Position numbers and translations under genes: made by a program. A stretch of DNA of 64,000 nt from positions 152,787-216,786 of the forward strand of contig JBBDLF010000040.1 of assembly GCA_040879025.1 (NCBI GenBank), in the 5' to 3' direction. Positions 53,691-62,199 of this stretch are shown here, piece by piece (within the stretch, counting starts at the first letter, position 1; every line of letters starts with the position of its first letter). Under the pieces are notes generated by a model. That model was given only the letters and a program-made list of their open reading frames with translations, did no database searches and was not told the DNA's origin. This DNA comes from JBBDLF01 sp040879025 (GTDB lineage Bacteria > Pseudomonadota > Gammaproteobacteria > Pseudomonadales > Pseudohongiellaceae).

Positions 53691-54293
53691 TCACGTCCAC
53701 TCCATCACCTTGCGGCCATTGAATGCATGGCTCAAGGTACTTCCATCGATATACTCAAGTTCACCGCCTACCGGCACGCCGTGCGCGATACGTGATACGG
53801 TCAAACCGGATTGTTTTAACTGTTCCGCTATAAAATAGGCGGTAGCGTCACCTTCAACAGTAGGATTACAAGCGATGATAACCTCTTCCACATCATGTTT
53901 TACCAGGTCAAGCAATTGTGCCATTCCCAGTTCCTGGGGACCGATGCCGTCAATAGGCGACAGGTGTCCCATCAAAACGAAATAAATTCCCTTGTATGAT
54001 CCGGTCTGCTCGATCGCATAAACATCCGCGGGGGATTCCACCACACAGCAGATTGCCCGGTTGCGTGAGGGGCTTTGACAAATGCCGCACAACTCGTGTT
54101 CTGTGAGTGTGCGGCACTGCCGGCAATGCCCCACTTTCTCGATTGCCTCAGCGAGCGCATCACTGAGCGTCTTGCCGCCGGCCTGGTTGCGCTCCAGCAG
54201 ATAAAGCGCCATGCGCTGTGCCGACTTGGGACCTACCCCGGGCAGGCAGCGAAATGCTTCGACCAGCTTTTCAATCAGAGGGCTCGACTGCAT
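53691..54293 (-). CDS. recR: Recombination protein RecR
   Basis: 200 residues. Helix-hairpin-helix LPGVGPKSAQRMA, zinc site C57/C60/C69/C72 (CRQCRTLTEHELCGIC) and a TOPRIM domain (VVESPADVYAIE, CNPTVEGDATAYFI). Works with RecFO on gapped DNA. Its start overlaps the ybaB stop by one base (TGATG). Confidence 0.97.
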   Translation of the reverse strand: MQSSPLIEKLVEAFRCLPGVGPKSAQRMALYLLERNQAGGKTLSDALAEAIEKVGHCRQCRTLTEHELCGICQSPSRNRAICCVVESPADVYAIEQTGSYKGIYFVLMGHLSPIDGIGPQELGMAQLLDLVKHDVEEVIIACNPTVEGDATAYFIAEQLKQSGLTVSRIAHGVPVGGELEYIDGSTLSHAFNGRKVMEWT

Positions 54294-54613
54294 CAGAACG
54301 GAAACTTGAAATTATCGGGCAAACCCAGTCCGCTGGTCATTCCACCGAGAGTATCCCGGTTTTTTTCTTCAAGTTTTCTCACCGCATCATTGATGGCGGC
54401 CGCCACGAGGTCTTCAATGACTTCCTTGTCTTCCTCCATCAGGCTGCTGTTCAGTTGTACTTTTTTCACGTCATACTTGCCATTCATCCGTATTTTAACC
54501 AGCCCTGCGCCGGATTCACCCTCAACGATCAGATTGGCCATTTCCTCCTGGGCCTGTTTCATTTTTTCCTGCATTTCACGGGCCTGTTTTACAATTTCAT
54601 TGAAGTCAGCCAT
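54293..54613 (-). CDS. ybaB: YbaB/EbfC family DNA-binding nucleoid protein
   Basis: 106 residues. Typical EIVKQAREMQEKMKQAQEEMAN at the N-terminus, IRMNGKYDVKKVQLNSSLM in the middle and a C-terminal LGLPDNFKFPF. Homodimeric nucleoid-associated protein. Begins immediately after the dnaX stop (54614) and overlaps recR, the classic dnaX-ybaB-recR unit. Confidence 0.96.
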   Translation of the reverse strand: MADFNEIVKQAREMQEKMKQAQEEMANLIVEGESGAGLVKIRMNGKYDVKKVQLNSSLMEEDKEVIEDLVAAAINDAVRKLEEKNRDTLGGMTSGLGLPDNFKFPF

Positions 54614-56314
54614 TCATTCAACCTCATTTGCCTGCGGCGTGATGGATTCCCTGGAGATCGTAGCGGAGAAATGTTCGATAATTTCCCGCACGTTCCCGTC
54701 CTGTTCAAAATCACTCACCCTGCGTTCATGAGCCTCCCGGGTCAATCGCTGCCGAAGCGCCGCGGGAGACTCGTCAAGCGGCTTGCCAATGGTGATCTCG
54801 ACACTGAGCGAAGTCCCGAAAAAAGTGCTGAGAACCTCTTCAATACGGCGGCGGTGCTCGTCGCCATAAATCACGCTTTGCGCTTCATCCAGAATGAAAG
54901 ACAGCTTTTTACCCTCTATTTGCTCAAACACACAATTCGCCAGGATATTTCCGGCCAGGCCGGCGACGTTCAGGCGGGGATAAAGTCCCCGCCAGCGTTC
55001 GCCGTTCAGTTGCTCGAGGCTCGCCTTCGAGGCTGCTTCGGCTGTTACCGATTCCACTTTGGGTTGCTGGTGTGCCGGGGGAGCCGTCGGTCTCATCGCG
55101 GGTTCCGGTCGTTCCAAGGCGGATGCCGCGGTGGACGTGTAACCGGCAACCGGTTCAGGCGCTACTGGTTTCTTTTTTTTTTCAATTTCGGGTTTGGACA
55201 CAGGCACGGGTACGGCGCCTGTATCGACGGCGGCCGGGGCAAACAACAACATCCGTATCATCAGCATTTCAAACGCGCTCTTCTGATTCAGCGATGCCGC
55301 CAGGTCCCCCTTGCCTTTCAACGCCATCTGGTAATAAAGCTGCACGTCCTCCGCGCTGACAGCAGCGGCGTATTCAAGCACCTGCTCGCGATCACCAAAG
55401 CTGTTGTCGACAGCCTCGCCCAGAACCTGCGCGATGGCGACCCGATGCAGTGCCGACAGCAAGCCTTCAAGCAGTTGACCGAAATCGGGGGTACGTTGCG
55501 ACACCTCGTCAATAACCTGCAGCAGTTGTTCGGCATTGTGGTTTTTCAGGCCCGCCAGCAGATCGTAAACCACCTTCGGATCCGGTGTCCCCAGCATATC
55601 AATGACACCCGACGCTTTCAGTTCGCCATCACAGAAGGATATCGCCTGGTCGGTCAGGGTTAATGCATCACGCATGCTGCCGGCTGCAGCGGTGGCGATC
55701 TGCCAGACTGCGGCATCTTCATGAGTGATGTTCTCTTTGACAAGAACATCATTAAGATAATCCGCGACAAGCTGCGGACCCAGGTTCTTGAGATTGAACT
55801 GCAGGCATCGGGACAGAATCGTAATCGGCAGTTTCTGCGGGTCAGTGGTCGCCAGCAAAAATTTGATGTGGGGCGGCGGCTCTTCCAGAGTCTTCAACAG
55901 CGCGTTAAAGCTGTGATTGGACAGCATATGCACTTCGTCAATCAGGTAAACCTTGTAGCGTCCCACACTGGGAGCATACTGCACGTTTTCCAGTAGTTCC
56001 CGGGTATCCTCCACCTTGGTACGGGAAGCGGCATCCACCTCAATGAGATCGATAAACCGGCCCTCGTTGATTTCCGTACAGGCGGAACAGGCATCGCAGG
56101 GAGTGGAACCGATTCCCTGCTCACAGTTGAGACATTTCGCCAATATCCGCGCGATGGTGGTTTTGCCGACGCCGCGTGTGCCGGTAAACAGATAGGCATG
56201 GTGCAGCCGGTCGTTGTCCAGTGCGTTGACCAGGGGTTTGAGGACATGACCCTGCCCTGCCATTTCCTTAAAATTTCGGGGTCGCCATTTTCTGGCCAGT
56301 ACTTGATAGGTCAT
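54614..56314 (-). CDS. dnaX: DNA polymerase III subunits tau and (by frameshift) gamma
   Basis: 566-residue tau form from ATG 56312-56314, starting MTYQVLARKWRPRNFKEM. Upstream codons are open back to 56410 but overlap the SRP RNA. The AAA+ core shows GTRGVGKTTIARILA, the zinc site CLNCEQ...CDACSAC, VYLIDEVHMLS and LEEPPPHIKFLLATTD. A linker (about 360-420) rich in A/P/E/K precedes the C-terminal tau domain, which binds the polymerase and DnaB. The clamp loader's other subunit, holB, is at 7064-8071. A slippery A-run at 55172-55182 can give a shorter gamma form. Confidence 0.95.
   Translation of the reverse strand: MTYQVLARKWRPRNFKEMAGQGHVLKPLVNALDNDRLHHAYLFTGTRGVGKTTIARILAKCLNCEQGIGSTPCDACSACTEINEGRFIDLIEVDAASRTKVEDTRELLENVQYAPSVGRYKVYLIDEVHMLSNHSFNALLKTLEEPPPHIKFLLATTDPQKLPITILSRCLQFNLKNLGPQLVADYLNDVLVKENITHEDAAVWQIATAAAGSMRDALTLTDQAISFCDGELKASGVIDMLGTPDPKVVYDLLAGLKNHNAEQLLQVIDEVSQRTPDFGQLLEGLLSALHRVAIAQVLGEAVDNSFGDREQVLEYAAAVSAEDVQLYYQMALKGKGDLAASLNQKSAFEMLMIRMLLFAPAAVDTGAVPVPVSKPEIEKKKKPVAPEPVAGYTSTAASALERPEPAMRPTAPPAHQQPKVESVTAEAASKASLEQLNGERWRGLYPRLNVAGLAGNILANCVFEQIEGKKLSFILDEAQSVIYGDEHRRRIEEVLSTFFGTSLSVEITIGKPLDESPAALRQRLTREAHERRVSDFEQDGNVREIIEHFSATISRESITPQANEVE
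55141..55182 (-). promoter_or_regulatory. Predicted programmed -1 frameshift site in dnaX
   Basis: On the minus strand codons 378-381 read GAA AAA AAA AAG, a run of ten A then G, which contains the E. coli-type A AAA AAG slippery heptamer. After a -1 slip the reading gives five residues (ETSSA) and TGA at 55157-55155. A hairpin AACCGG-TTG-CCGGTT (55155-55141) follows at 16 bases. The product would be about 386 residues, a gamma subunit. Confidence 0.8.
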
Positions 56315-56381
56315 CTTGCTCTGCATCACCGAGACCGCGAACTGCCGGCCCGATCCTTGAAGTTGCCCGTCCGGGATTGGT

Positions 56382-56493
56382 GGCAACCCCTGCCAGCCGC
56401 ACCCCGGCACATGAGTCAGCTACTACCGTTGCTCCCTTCCGGGCCTGGCGGGGTTTGTAACCTGTCATTGCGAGGGGACCGACAGGAGCTACC
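56382..56493 (-). ncRNA. ffs: Signal recognition particle RNA (4.5S, ffs)
   Basis: Minus strand. The conserved tetraloop region CAGGCCCGGAAGGGAGCAAC is present, with the GTGCCGGGGTG and GCTGGCAGGGG downstream elements. The 5' end GGTAGCTCCTGTCGGT pairs with the 3' GCTGGCAGGGGTTGCC across 16 continuous pairs (several G-U). A TATGAT -10 box lies 13 bases upstream of the 5' end (56506-56511). It lies just upstream of dnaX, as in Pseudomonas. Confidence 0.9.
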
Positions 56494-56581
56494 AACAGCA
56501 ATGATATCATAGCCGGGTACGCGAGGCCGCGTATTCTGTGGAATTTCCGGCTACCGGTGCGCTTGCTCCTTCACGTGCGGA

Positions 56582-58474
56582 TTACGGTAGAGCCAGGGTG
56601 ACCAGCCTCGCGTCCTGACCGCCGCCGACCGCCACCGAGATATACTGCTTACCGTTTGCCATATACGTCATGGGCGTTCCGGCCGGCGGCAGGGGCAGAT
56701 CAATCTCGTGAACGATTTCTCCGCTGGTCTTGTCAAAAGCCCGCAGCAGGTTTCTGTCGTTGTCAGCCTGACCGACAAAAAGCAAGGTGCTGGTTACCAC
56801 CGGCCCGGTACGACTGCGGCTGCCAACCGGGCCGGGATCCAGAATGCCCATATCAATTATCTGCTGGCGAATACCGTCTCCGTGGGCAATCATCCATTCA
56901 TGTTCCCCCGAGCTCATATCGATGGCGGTGATTCGGCTGTACGGCGGTTTGGTCAGAGGCAGACCCTGAGGCCCACCAACGGATCGCGCGCCGCCACGGC
57001 GGTATTGCAGATTCGATTCGGCCGGATCGGCTTCCTCGAGTTGCACCACGATAGGCGACGTGGTGGAGGGTATGAAGAAAAGGCCGGTATCGGGGTCGAA
57101 CGCCGCTCCGGTCCATTCGGCGCCACCTCCCCATCCGGGAAGATTGATTGTGCCGCGCAGTGACGGTGGGGTAAACACCGGACCATAGTCGTATCGTTCG
57201 ATATTTTGCAGCGCCTGGGAACGAAGCTCGGGAGAAAAATCAATCAATGTGGCATCGGAAATGCCCTGGTACTCGAAGGGCGCCGGTTTGGTCGGAATCG
57301 GCTGGGTGGGTGACAACCGCTCACCGGGGACTGTACTCTGGGGCACGGGGCGTTCCTCGATCGGCCACACCGGCTCGCCGGTTACCCGGTCAAACACATA
57401 GGTGAAACCCTGTTTGGAGACTTGCGCGACCGCCTTGACAGGCGATCCATCCACGTTGATATCCATAAGCGTCGGCGCGGCCGGGAGGTCATAGTCCCAC
57501 ACGCCGTGGTGGACCATCTGAAAATACCACACCAGTTCACCAGTGGCGGCATCAACGCAGACAAGGCTTTCCGCAAACAGATTATCCCCGAGACGCAGGC
57601 CGCCATACCAGTCGTTGGTTGGTGTGCCTATGGGAATATAGACCAGACCCAGGTCGGGGTCCGCACTCATGATGGACCAGGAATTGGTTCCACCGGAATA
57701 TTCCCAAGAGCCGTCCTCCCAGGTCTCGTTACCGGTCTCTCCGGCCTGGGGAATGGTATGAAAAATCCATTCCAGATCGCCGGATACCGGATTGAAGGCG
57801 CGAACATGTCCCGGAGGCGCCTCCTTGTTCCGCGGCCCGTCACTGATTGACGAGTTCACAATTACCACGTCACTCACCACCAAAGGCGGCGATATGACCG
57901 AATACACATCCCGGTCCACCGGACGCCCAAGGCCTTCGGTCAGATCAAGGCGGCCTTCATCTCCAAATGCCTGATCAGGCCGGCCGGTTTCCGCATCCAG
58001 CGACCAGAGATAGGCGTCATTGGTGGCAAAGAAGATGCGCTGCCGCGAACCGTCGGTCCAGTAGGACACGCCTCGCACGTTATAACCCAGATTGGTCGGT
58101 CTGCCCCGCTCCCAGGCACCGGTATCGAAAACCCATTTCTGCTCGCCACTGGCGCCGTCCAGAGCCGCCACCCGGCCAAATGAAGTGGGGACATACAGCG
58201 TATCATCAATTTCGATTGGCGTTGCCTTGTAACCGGCGGGCATCGCCTGAAAATTTTCCGCCGCGATATTGTCAGCCACTGTGGCATTGTCCGGAGTTTC
58301 CCAACTCCAGGCGATTCGCAATTGGTCCACATTGTCGGCACTGACCTGACTCAGAGGCGAGTATTTGCGGGAACCCAGATCCCCACCATAGTGGGGCCAT
58401 TCGTTGGCTGACGCAAAAGCGGTGGCGGCTACGGCCAGCCCCGCGACGAAAAACGTAGTACGAGAAGACATCAT
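56582..58474 (-). CDS. Secreted PQQ-dependent dehydrogenase (quinoprotein)
   Basis: 630 residues from ATG 58472-58474. A signal peptide (MMSSRTTFFVAGLAVAATAFASA) leads into a beta-propeller quinoprotein of the methanol/glucose dehydrogenase type. NEWPHYGGDLGSRKYSPLSQ opens it and GGGAEWTGAAFDPDTGLFFI is a propeller motif. There is no membrane anchor and no CxxCH heme c domain, so it is a soluble periplasmic form needing a separate electron acceptor. The substrate cannot be told. No pqq biosynthesis genes are near. Confidence 0.87.
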   Translation of the reverse strand: MMSSRTTFFVAGLAVAATAFASANEWPHYGGDLGSRKYSPLSQVSADNVDQLRIAWSWETPDNATVADNIAAENFQAMPAGYKATPIEIDDTLYVPTSFGRVAALDGASGEQKWVFDTGAWERGRPTNLGYNVRGVSYWTDGSRQRIFFATNDAYLWSLDAETGRPDQAFGDEGRLDLTEGLGRPVDRDVYSVISPPLVVSDVVIVNSSISDGPRNKEAPPGHVRAFNPVSGDLEWIFHTIPQAGETGNETWEDGSWEYSGGTNSWSIMSADPDLGLVYIPIGTPTNDWYGGLRLGDNLFAESLVCVDAATGELVWYFQMVHHGVWDYDLPAAPTLMDINVDGSPVKAVAQVSKQGFTYVFDRVTGEPVWPIEERPVPQSTVPGERLSPTQPIPTKPAPFEYQGISDATLIDFSPELRSQALQNIERYDYGPVFTPPSLRGTINLPGWGGGAEWTGAAFDPDTGLFFIPSTTSPIVVQLEEADPAESNLQYRRGGARSVGGPQGLPLTKPPYSRITAIDMSSGEHEWMIAHGDGIRQQIIDMGILDPGPVGSRSRTGPVVTSTLLFVGQADNDRNLLRAFDKTSGEIVHEIDLPLPPAGTPMTYMANGKQYISVAVGGGQDARLVTLALP

Positions 58475-58565
58475 GGGACCCCGGGACTTTATAGTTCTAG
58501 TGGCAGGATAGTACCCCAACAAAGCAACTATAGAAATATCAAGGAATTTGCCGGGCACCCCCGAC

Positions 58566-58621
58566 GGGGTCGGTGGCGAATGAGAATCGACTGCACCTGA
58601 TTATCATTCGCCACCGACCCC
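58566..58621. repeat. 18-bp perfect inverted repeat, REP-like, second copy
   Basis: GGGGTCGGTGGCGAATGA (58566-58583) is the exact reverse complement of 58604-58621; an inner AATC/GATT pair extends the hairpin. The 17-base core TCATTCGCCACCGACCC matches 19083-19099. The right arm carries the TGA stop and the last codons (Gly-Val-Gly-Gly-Glu) of the antiporter gene, so the repeat forms its C-terminus. Confidence 0.85.
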
Positions 58622-60301
58622 ATTTTGGGTGAGATAGTGGACGACTCGGTCGGCGGCGTCCTGAAACGGGAGCAGGACGATGTCGGCTCCCTTGTCATAT
58701 AGGGAGTCGCGTTCGGCCGGGTAGTGAGTGGATACCGCGGTTTTTCCGGCATACTTCATCGACCGGAGCCCGTCGATCAGTGTTTTGCGAGGATCTTCAT
58801 GGGTCAGACCGAAGTCATGCTGCGGCAGGGTTGATATCACCCAGGGCACATCTTTCAGCGGCAGAGCAGCGATAAATTCATGGTCACAGGCATCGCCATA
58901 TATCGCATCGAATCCACGCGCGCGCCAACGGCGTACTTCGTCAGGGTTGTAGTCCACAGCCAGAATACGGAACCCTTCGGTCTTCAGACGATCGGCAACC
59001 GCAAGACCATAGCGCCCGAGACCGAACAGAATGACATCATAATGAGCATCGGGTCTTGGCCCCTGATCAAAGCTTGCCTCACGGTAAGGCACTTTACGCT
59101 CAAACAGCCCCAGAGGGGATTCAAGCCAGTTATATAACACATGAGAATACGTGATCATATAGACCGAAAGTGCAATGGTAATCAGGCCCACCAGGGTTAC
59201 CAGCGCCAGCGATTCAGTGCTGACCTGTCCAAGCGTCAGGCCCATCGCCATAAAAATCAGGGAAAATTCACTGATCTGCGCCACCGTCAGCCCCGCCAGG
59301 AATGCGGTACGCTTGCGATAGCCCATGACCCCCATAATGGCCAGCACAATCAGGGGATTGCCGATCAGTACAAAGACCGAGAACACCAGCGCCGGAGCTA
59401 CCTGTGGCCCCAGCAGGCTGAGATCAAGCTGAGACCCGAGCGCAATGAAAAAGAACAGCAGGAGAAAATCACGCAACGACGAGAGCCGCGACACGAGCGC
59501 TTCACGGAACGGGGTTGATGCCAGTGATATGCCCGCCAGCAAACCGCCCAATTCCTTGCTGAAACCGAACTGGTCCCCGATGGAGGCAAGCAGAGCAGCC
59601 CAGGCAATGGCAAAAATGATCATTAATTCCGACGAACGGGCAATTCGCAACATGATCGCATCGGCGGCATAGCGAATAAAAACCCCCACCAACGCAAGCA
59701 TCACCGCACCGTAGACGAATACGGATATTATTCGCTCTGCCGCGCTGGTTTCCACGCCCGTTTCCGCACCGACGCCAAATGCGGATAACACCATCATGGC
59801 AAAAACCACCACCAGATCCTGAACGATCAGAAAACCAATAGCGATCCGCCCGTGCAAGGCATCCAGTTCGCGCTTGTCCGACAGCAGTTTGACGATGATG
59901 ATGGTGCTGGAGAAAGTCAGGGCCACGGCAACGTACAACGCCGTGATGAAATCCAGTCCCAGTGCCAGTCCGATCAGCAGGCCAATGATCGAGGTAAATG
60001 CCACCTGACCCAGACCGGTTGCCAGCGCGACCACACCCAATGTACGAACCAGCTTGAGATCGAGCTTGAGGCCAACCAGAAACAACAGTACGGCGATACC
60101 CAACTCAGCCAACAGATCGATGCTTTCGCTGGATTCCACAATTCCCAGCGCCGCCGGACCGGCCAGAACCCCGACGGCGATAAAGCCGACGATCATTGGC
60201 TGGCGCAGAAATTGGCCCAGCATGCCGACAGCCGCTGCCAGCGCCAGCAGCGCAGTCAGTTCGTAGAATGGAGAGGCATGAAGGAACGCGAGGTCGGGCA
60301 T
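58604..60301 (-). CDS. Kef-type CPA2 cation:proton antiporter with RCK domain
   Basis: 565 residues. About 11-13 membrane helices of the Na+/H+ exchanger CPA2 type (residues 10-390) then a TrkA-N nucleotide-binding domain (VILFGLGRYGLAVADRL, GxGxxG; ILAVDYNP). It likely moves K+ or Na+ against protons, with the RCK domain as gate. The last five residues come from a palindromic repeat. No KefF/KefG partner is next to it. Confidence 0.9.
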   Translation of the reverse strand: MPDLAFLHASPFYELTALLALAAAVGMLGQFLRQPMIVGFIAVGVLAGPAALGIVESSESIDLLAELGIAVLLFLVGLKLDLKLVRTLGVVALATGLGQVAFTSIIGLLIGLALGLDFITALYVAVALTFSSTIIIVKLLSDKRELDALHGRIAIGFLIVQDLVVVFAMMVLSAFGVGAETGVETSAAERIISVFVYGAVMLALVGVFIRYAADAIMLRIARSSELMIIFAIAWAALLASIGDQFGFSKELGGLLAGISLASTPFREALVSRLSSLRDFLLLFFFIALGSQLDLSLLGPQVAPALVFSVFVLIGNPLIVLAIMGVMGYRKRTAFLAGLTVAQISEFSLIFMAMGLTLGQVSTESLALVTLVGLITIALSVYMITYSHVLYNWLESPLGLFERKVPYREASFDQGPRPDAHYDVILFGLGRYGLAVADRLKTEGFRILAVDYNPDEVRRWRARGFDAIYGDACDHEFIAALPLKDVPWVISTLPQHDFGLTHEDPRKTLIDGLRSMKYAGKTAVSTHYPAERDSLYDKGADIVLLPFQDAADRVVHYLTQNGVGGE

Positions 60302-60422
60302 GGTTACCTCATCCGGATTTCAGACGCGCCGGCATACGCGAGCCCCTGAGATCTTTTTGCGATGCCGTCATGTCAAACGGCAGAGAAACGCAAGATACAG
60401 CAATTTCTGTTATCTCTTAAAA

Positions 60423-60510
60423 TGGCGGTGAGGGAGGGATTCGAACCCTCGATACGTTTCCGTATACACACTTTCCAGGCGTGCTCCTTCAACCACTCGG
60501 ACACCTCACC
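60423..60510 (-). tRNA. tRNA-Ser(GGA)
   Basis: 88 bases with encoded CCA. Acceptor GGTGAGG pairs with CCTCACC; anticodon loop CTGGAAA has anticodon GGA; a long variable arm (TATACG...CGTATC) marks it as a serine tRNA. It lies between queF and the antiporter on the minus strand. Confidence 0.95.
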
Positions 60511-60527
60511 GTGCTCGAAAGCGCGAC

Positions 60528-60556
60528 ACTGTAGCCCAGAGACCGTGTAAAAACAA
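60528..60556 (-). promoter_or_regulatory. Promoter of tRNA-Ser
   Basis: Minus strand TTGTTT (60556-60551), 17-base spacer, TACAGT (60533-60528) with a GC-rich discriminator (GTCGCGC), 18 bases upstream of the mature 5' end. The -35 and -10 each match four or five of six positions. Confidence 0.6.
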
Positions 60557-60573
60557 GCGCACGGCTCGCCCGG

Positions 60574-61395
60574 CTACTGTCGGATATAGCGACTGACCAG
60601 ATCCCAGGGGCTGATCTGCCGGTTACTGCGGAACGGGTTGATATCCAACCCGCCGCGGCGCAGAAAATTCAACCCCACGATCAACTCATCCGGCTCACAC
60701 CGCCTGAGGATATCCCGATACATACGCTCAGCACACTCTTCATGATAACCATGATGGCTGCGAAACGAGCAGAGATAATGCAACAGGCCGGCATGGTCGA
60801 TCTGCGCCCCGCTGTAGCGAATGAAGAAACTGCCCCAGTCGGGTTGTCCGGTAATGGGGCAGTTGGAACGAAACAGATGGCTGTACAAGGTTTCGTCCGT
60901 CACATCGATGGATTGTGTCAGCAACAGGGTTTCGTCAGGCGCGGCTGCAGTCACTTCGATATCCAGCGAATCCAGACACTCCCCCGCGGGTTCGCGCAAT
61001 GCAAATGAAGGACTGGCCGGCTCATGCAGAACCACTTCCACTTCTGAATTGCTTGCTGCCGTCAGATCCTGTGCGATCAACCGTCCTGCTTCCTCACTGC
61101 TGTCAAACCGCTTGCGGTTCAGTGAATGCAAATAAAGTTTCATCGATTTTGACTCGACAATAAATTCGGAACGGGCGTCAAAATAAATCTCCGCCATACA
61201 GGCAACGGGTTTGCCCCCGGGGTTAAGCCAGGAGAGTTCGTAGGCGCGCCAGCAGTCAAAGCCAAACAGTGCGTGTTTCTTGTCAATATCCAGCAACGAG
61301 CGGGATGCCCACCGCGGGATCACATAAAGCACCGAGGGCATATAGCTTTCAGGGAAGGCAACCTTCCTGCCAAGGGGATTTTCCGTAGCGCTCAT
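60574..61395 (-). CDS. queF: NADPH-dependent 7-cyano-7-deazaguanine reductase
   Basis: 273 residues, the long YqcD-type QueF with two tandem T-fold halves. ESKSMKLYLHSLN (residues 81-93) is the substrate/NADPH motif, and SNCPITGQPDWGS contains the catalytic C179 and D186. It reduces preQ0 to preQ1 for queuosine in tRNA. It starts 27 bases after yadH, so no preQ1 riboswitch lies before it; it ends next to tRNA-Ser. In-operon with an ABC exporter is unusual but may be chance. Confidence 0.94.
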   Translation of the reverse strand: MSATENPLGRKVAFPESYMPSVLYVIPRWASRSLLDIDKKHALFGFDCWRAYELSWLNPGGKPVACMAEIYFDARSEFIVESKSMKLYLHSLNRKRFDSSEEAGRLIAQDLTAASNSEVEVVLHEPASPSFALREPAGECLDSLDIEVTAAAPDETLLLTQSIDVTDETLYSHLFRSNCPITGQPDWGSFFIRYSGAQIDHAGLLHYLCSFRSHHGYHEECAERMYRDILRRCEPDELIVGLNFLRRGGLDINPFRSNRQISPWDLVSRYIRQ

Positions 61396-61422
61396 TGTAT
61401 TTTCCAGTCCAGGGAGCCTGTC

Positions 61423-62196
61423 TCAGTGACGCAGCCCGGTGCCGCGACGCAGCAGGATAATGCAACCCATATAAAGAGTGACGGCAAAAGCCGCCAGAAT
61501 AACGAACGCCCAAAACACGTTCACATCACTGACACCCAAAATGCCATAGCGAAAGGTATTCACCATATAGAAAATCGGATTGAAACCGGAAAGCACCTGC
61601 CAGAACGTGGGCAGCAGGGTAATCGAATAAAACACGCCGCCCAGATAAATCAAGGGCGTCAGCACAAAGGTGGGTACAATTGAGATATCATCAAAACTGT
61701 TGGCAAACAGCGCGTTGATGAAGCCGGCCAGCGAGAACACCATTGAAGTCATCAGAATAACACTGACAGTCAGCAATGGATGGATGATTTGCAAATCGGT
61801 AAAAATGATTGCCACCACAGTCACAATCGCCCCGACCGACAATCCCCTGCCCATCCCGCCCACAACAAAACCCAGCAGGATCACATAATTGGGCACAGGC
61901 GCCACCAGTAATTCTTCCACGCTGTGCTGAAATTTGTGGCTGAAAAAAGAAGAAACCACATTGGAATAAGAGTTCTGAATCACGGCCATCATGATCAGTC
62001 CGGGCACAATAAAATCCATGTAATCAACACCGTCCATCTCGCCGATGCGACGACCTATCAAATTGCCGAAGATGACAAAATACAGGCAAATGGTAATTGC
62101 CGGGGGCACCAGTGTCTGCAACCAGATTCGCGAAAAGCGCCTGACCTCTTTTATTACGATGGTCTCAAATGCGATATAGCGATGATTACTGAACAT
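61423..62196 (-). CDS. yadH: ABC-2 type transporter permease (YadH-like)
   Basis: 257 residues with six predicted membrane helices, beginning at TLVPPAITICLYFVIFG and ending at AVTLYMGCIILL. The ABC2_membrane pattern (FSLAGFINALFANSFDDISI, PLIYLGGVFYSI, LLPTFWQVLSGFNPIFYMVN) is evident. It follows yadG by three bases. The exporter's cargo is not known. Confidence 0.9.
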   Translation of the reverse strand: MFSNHRYIAFETIVIKEVRRFSRIWLQTLVPPAITICLYFVIFGNLIGRRIGEMDGVDYMDFIVPGLIMMAVIQNSYSNVVSSFFSHKFQHSVEELLVAPVPNYVILLGFVVGGMGRGLSVGAIVTVVAIIFTDLQIIHPLLTVSVILMTSMVFSLAGFINALFANSFDDISIVPTFVLTPLIYLGGVFYSITLLPTFWQVLSGFNPIFYMVNTFRYGILGVSDVNVFWAFVILAAFAVTLYMGCIILLRRGTGLRH

Positions 62197-62199
62197 GGT

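Noticed and set aside
54218..55663. 481-codon open frame on the plus strand, opposite dnaX, ybaB and recR
   Set aside because: It runs antisense to three well-supported genes and has a composition of frame-shadow residues (many H, F and R in unnatural runs) with no family match.
61396..61422. preQ1 riboswitch in front of queF
   Set aside because: Only 27 bases separate queF from yadH, far too short for any known preQ1 class.
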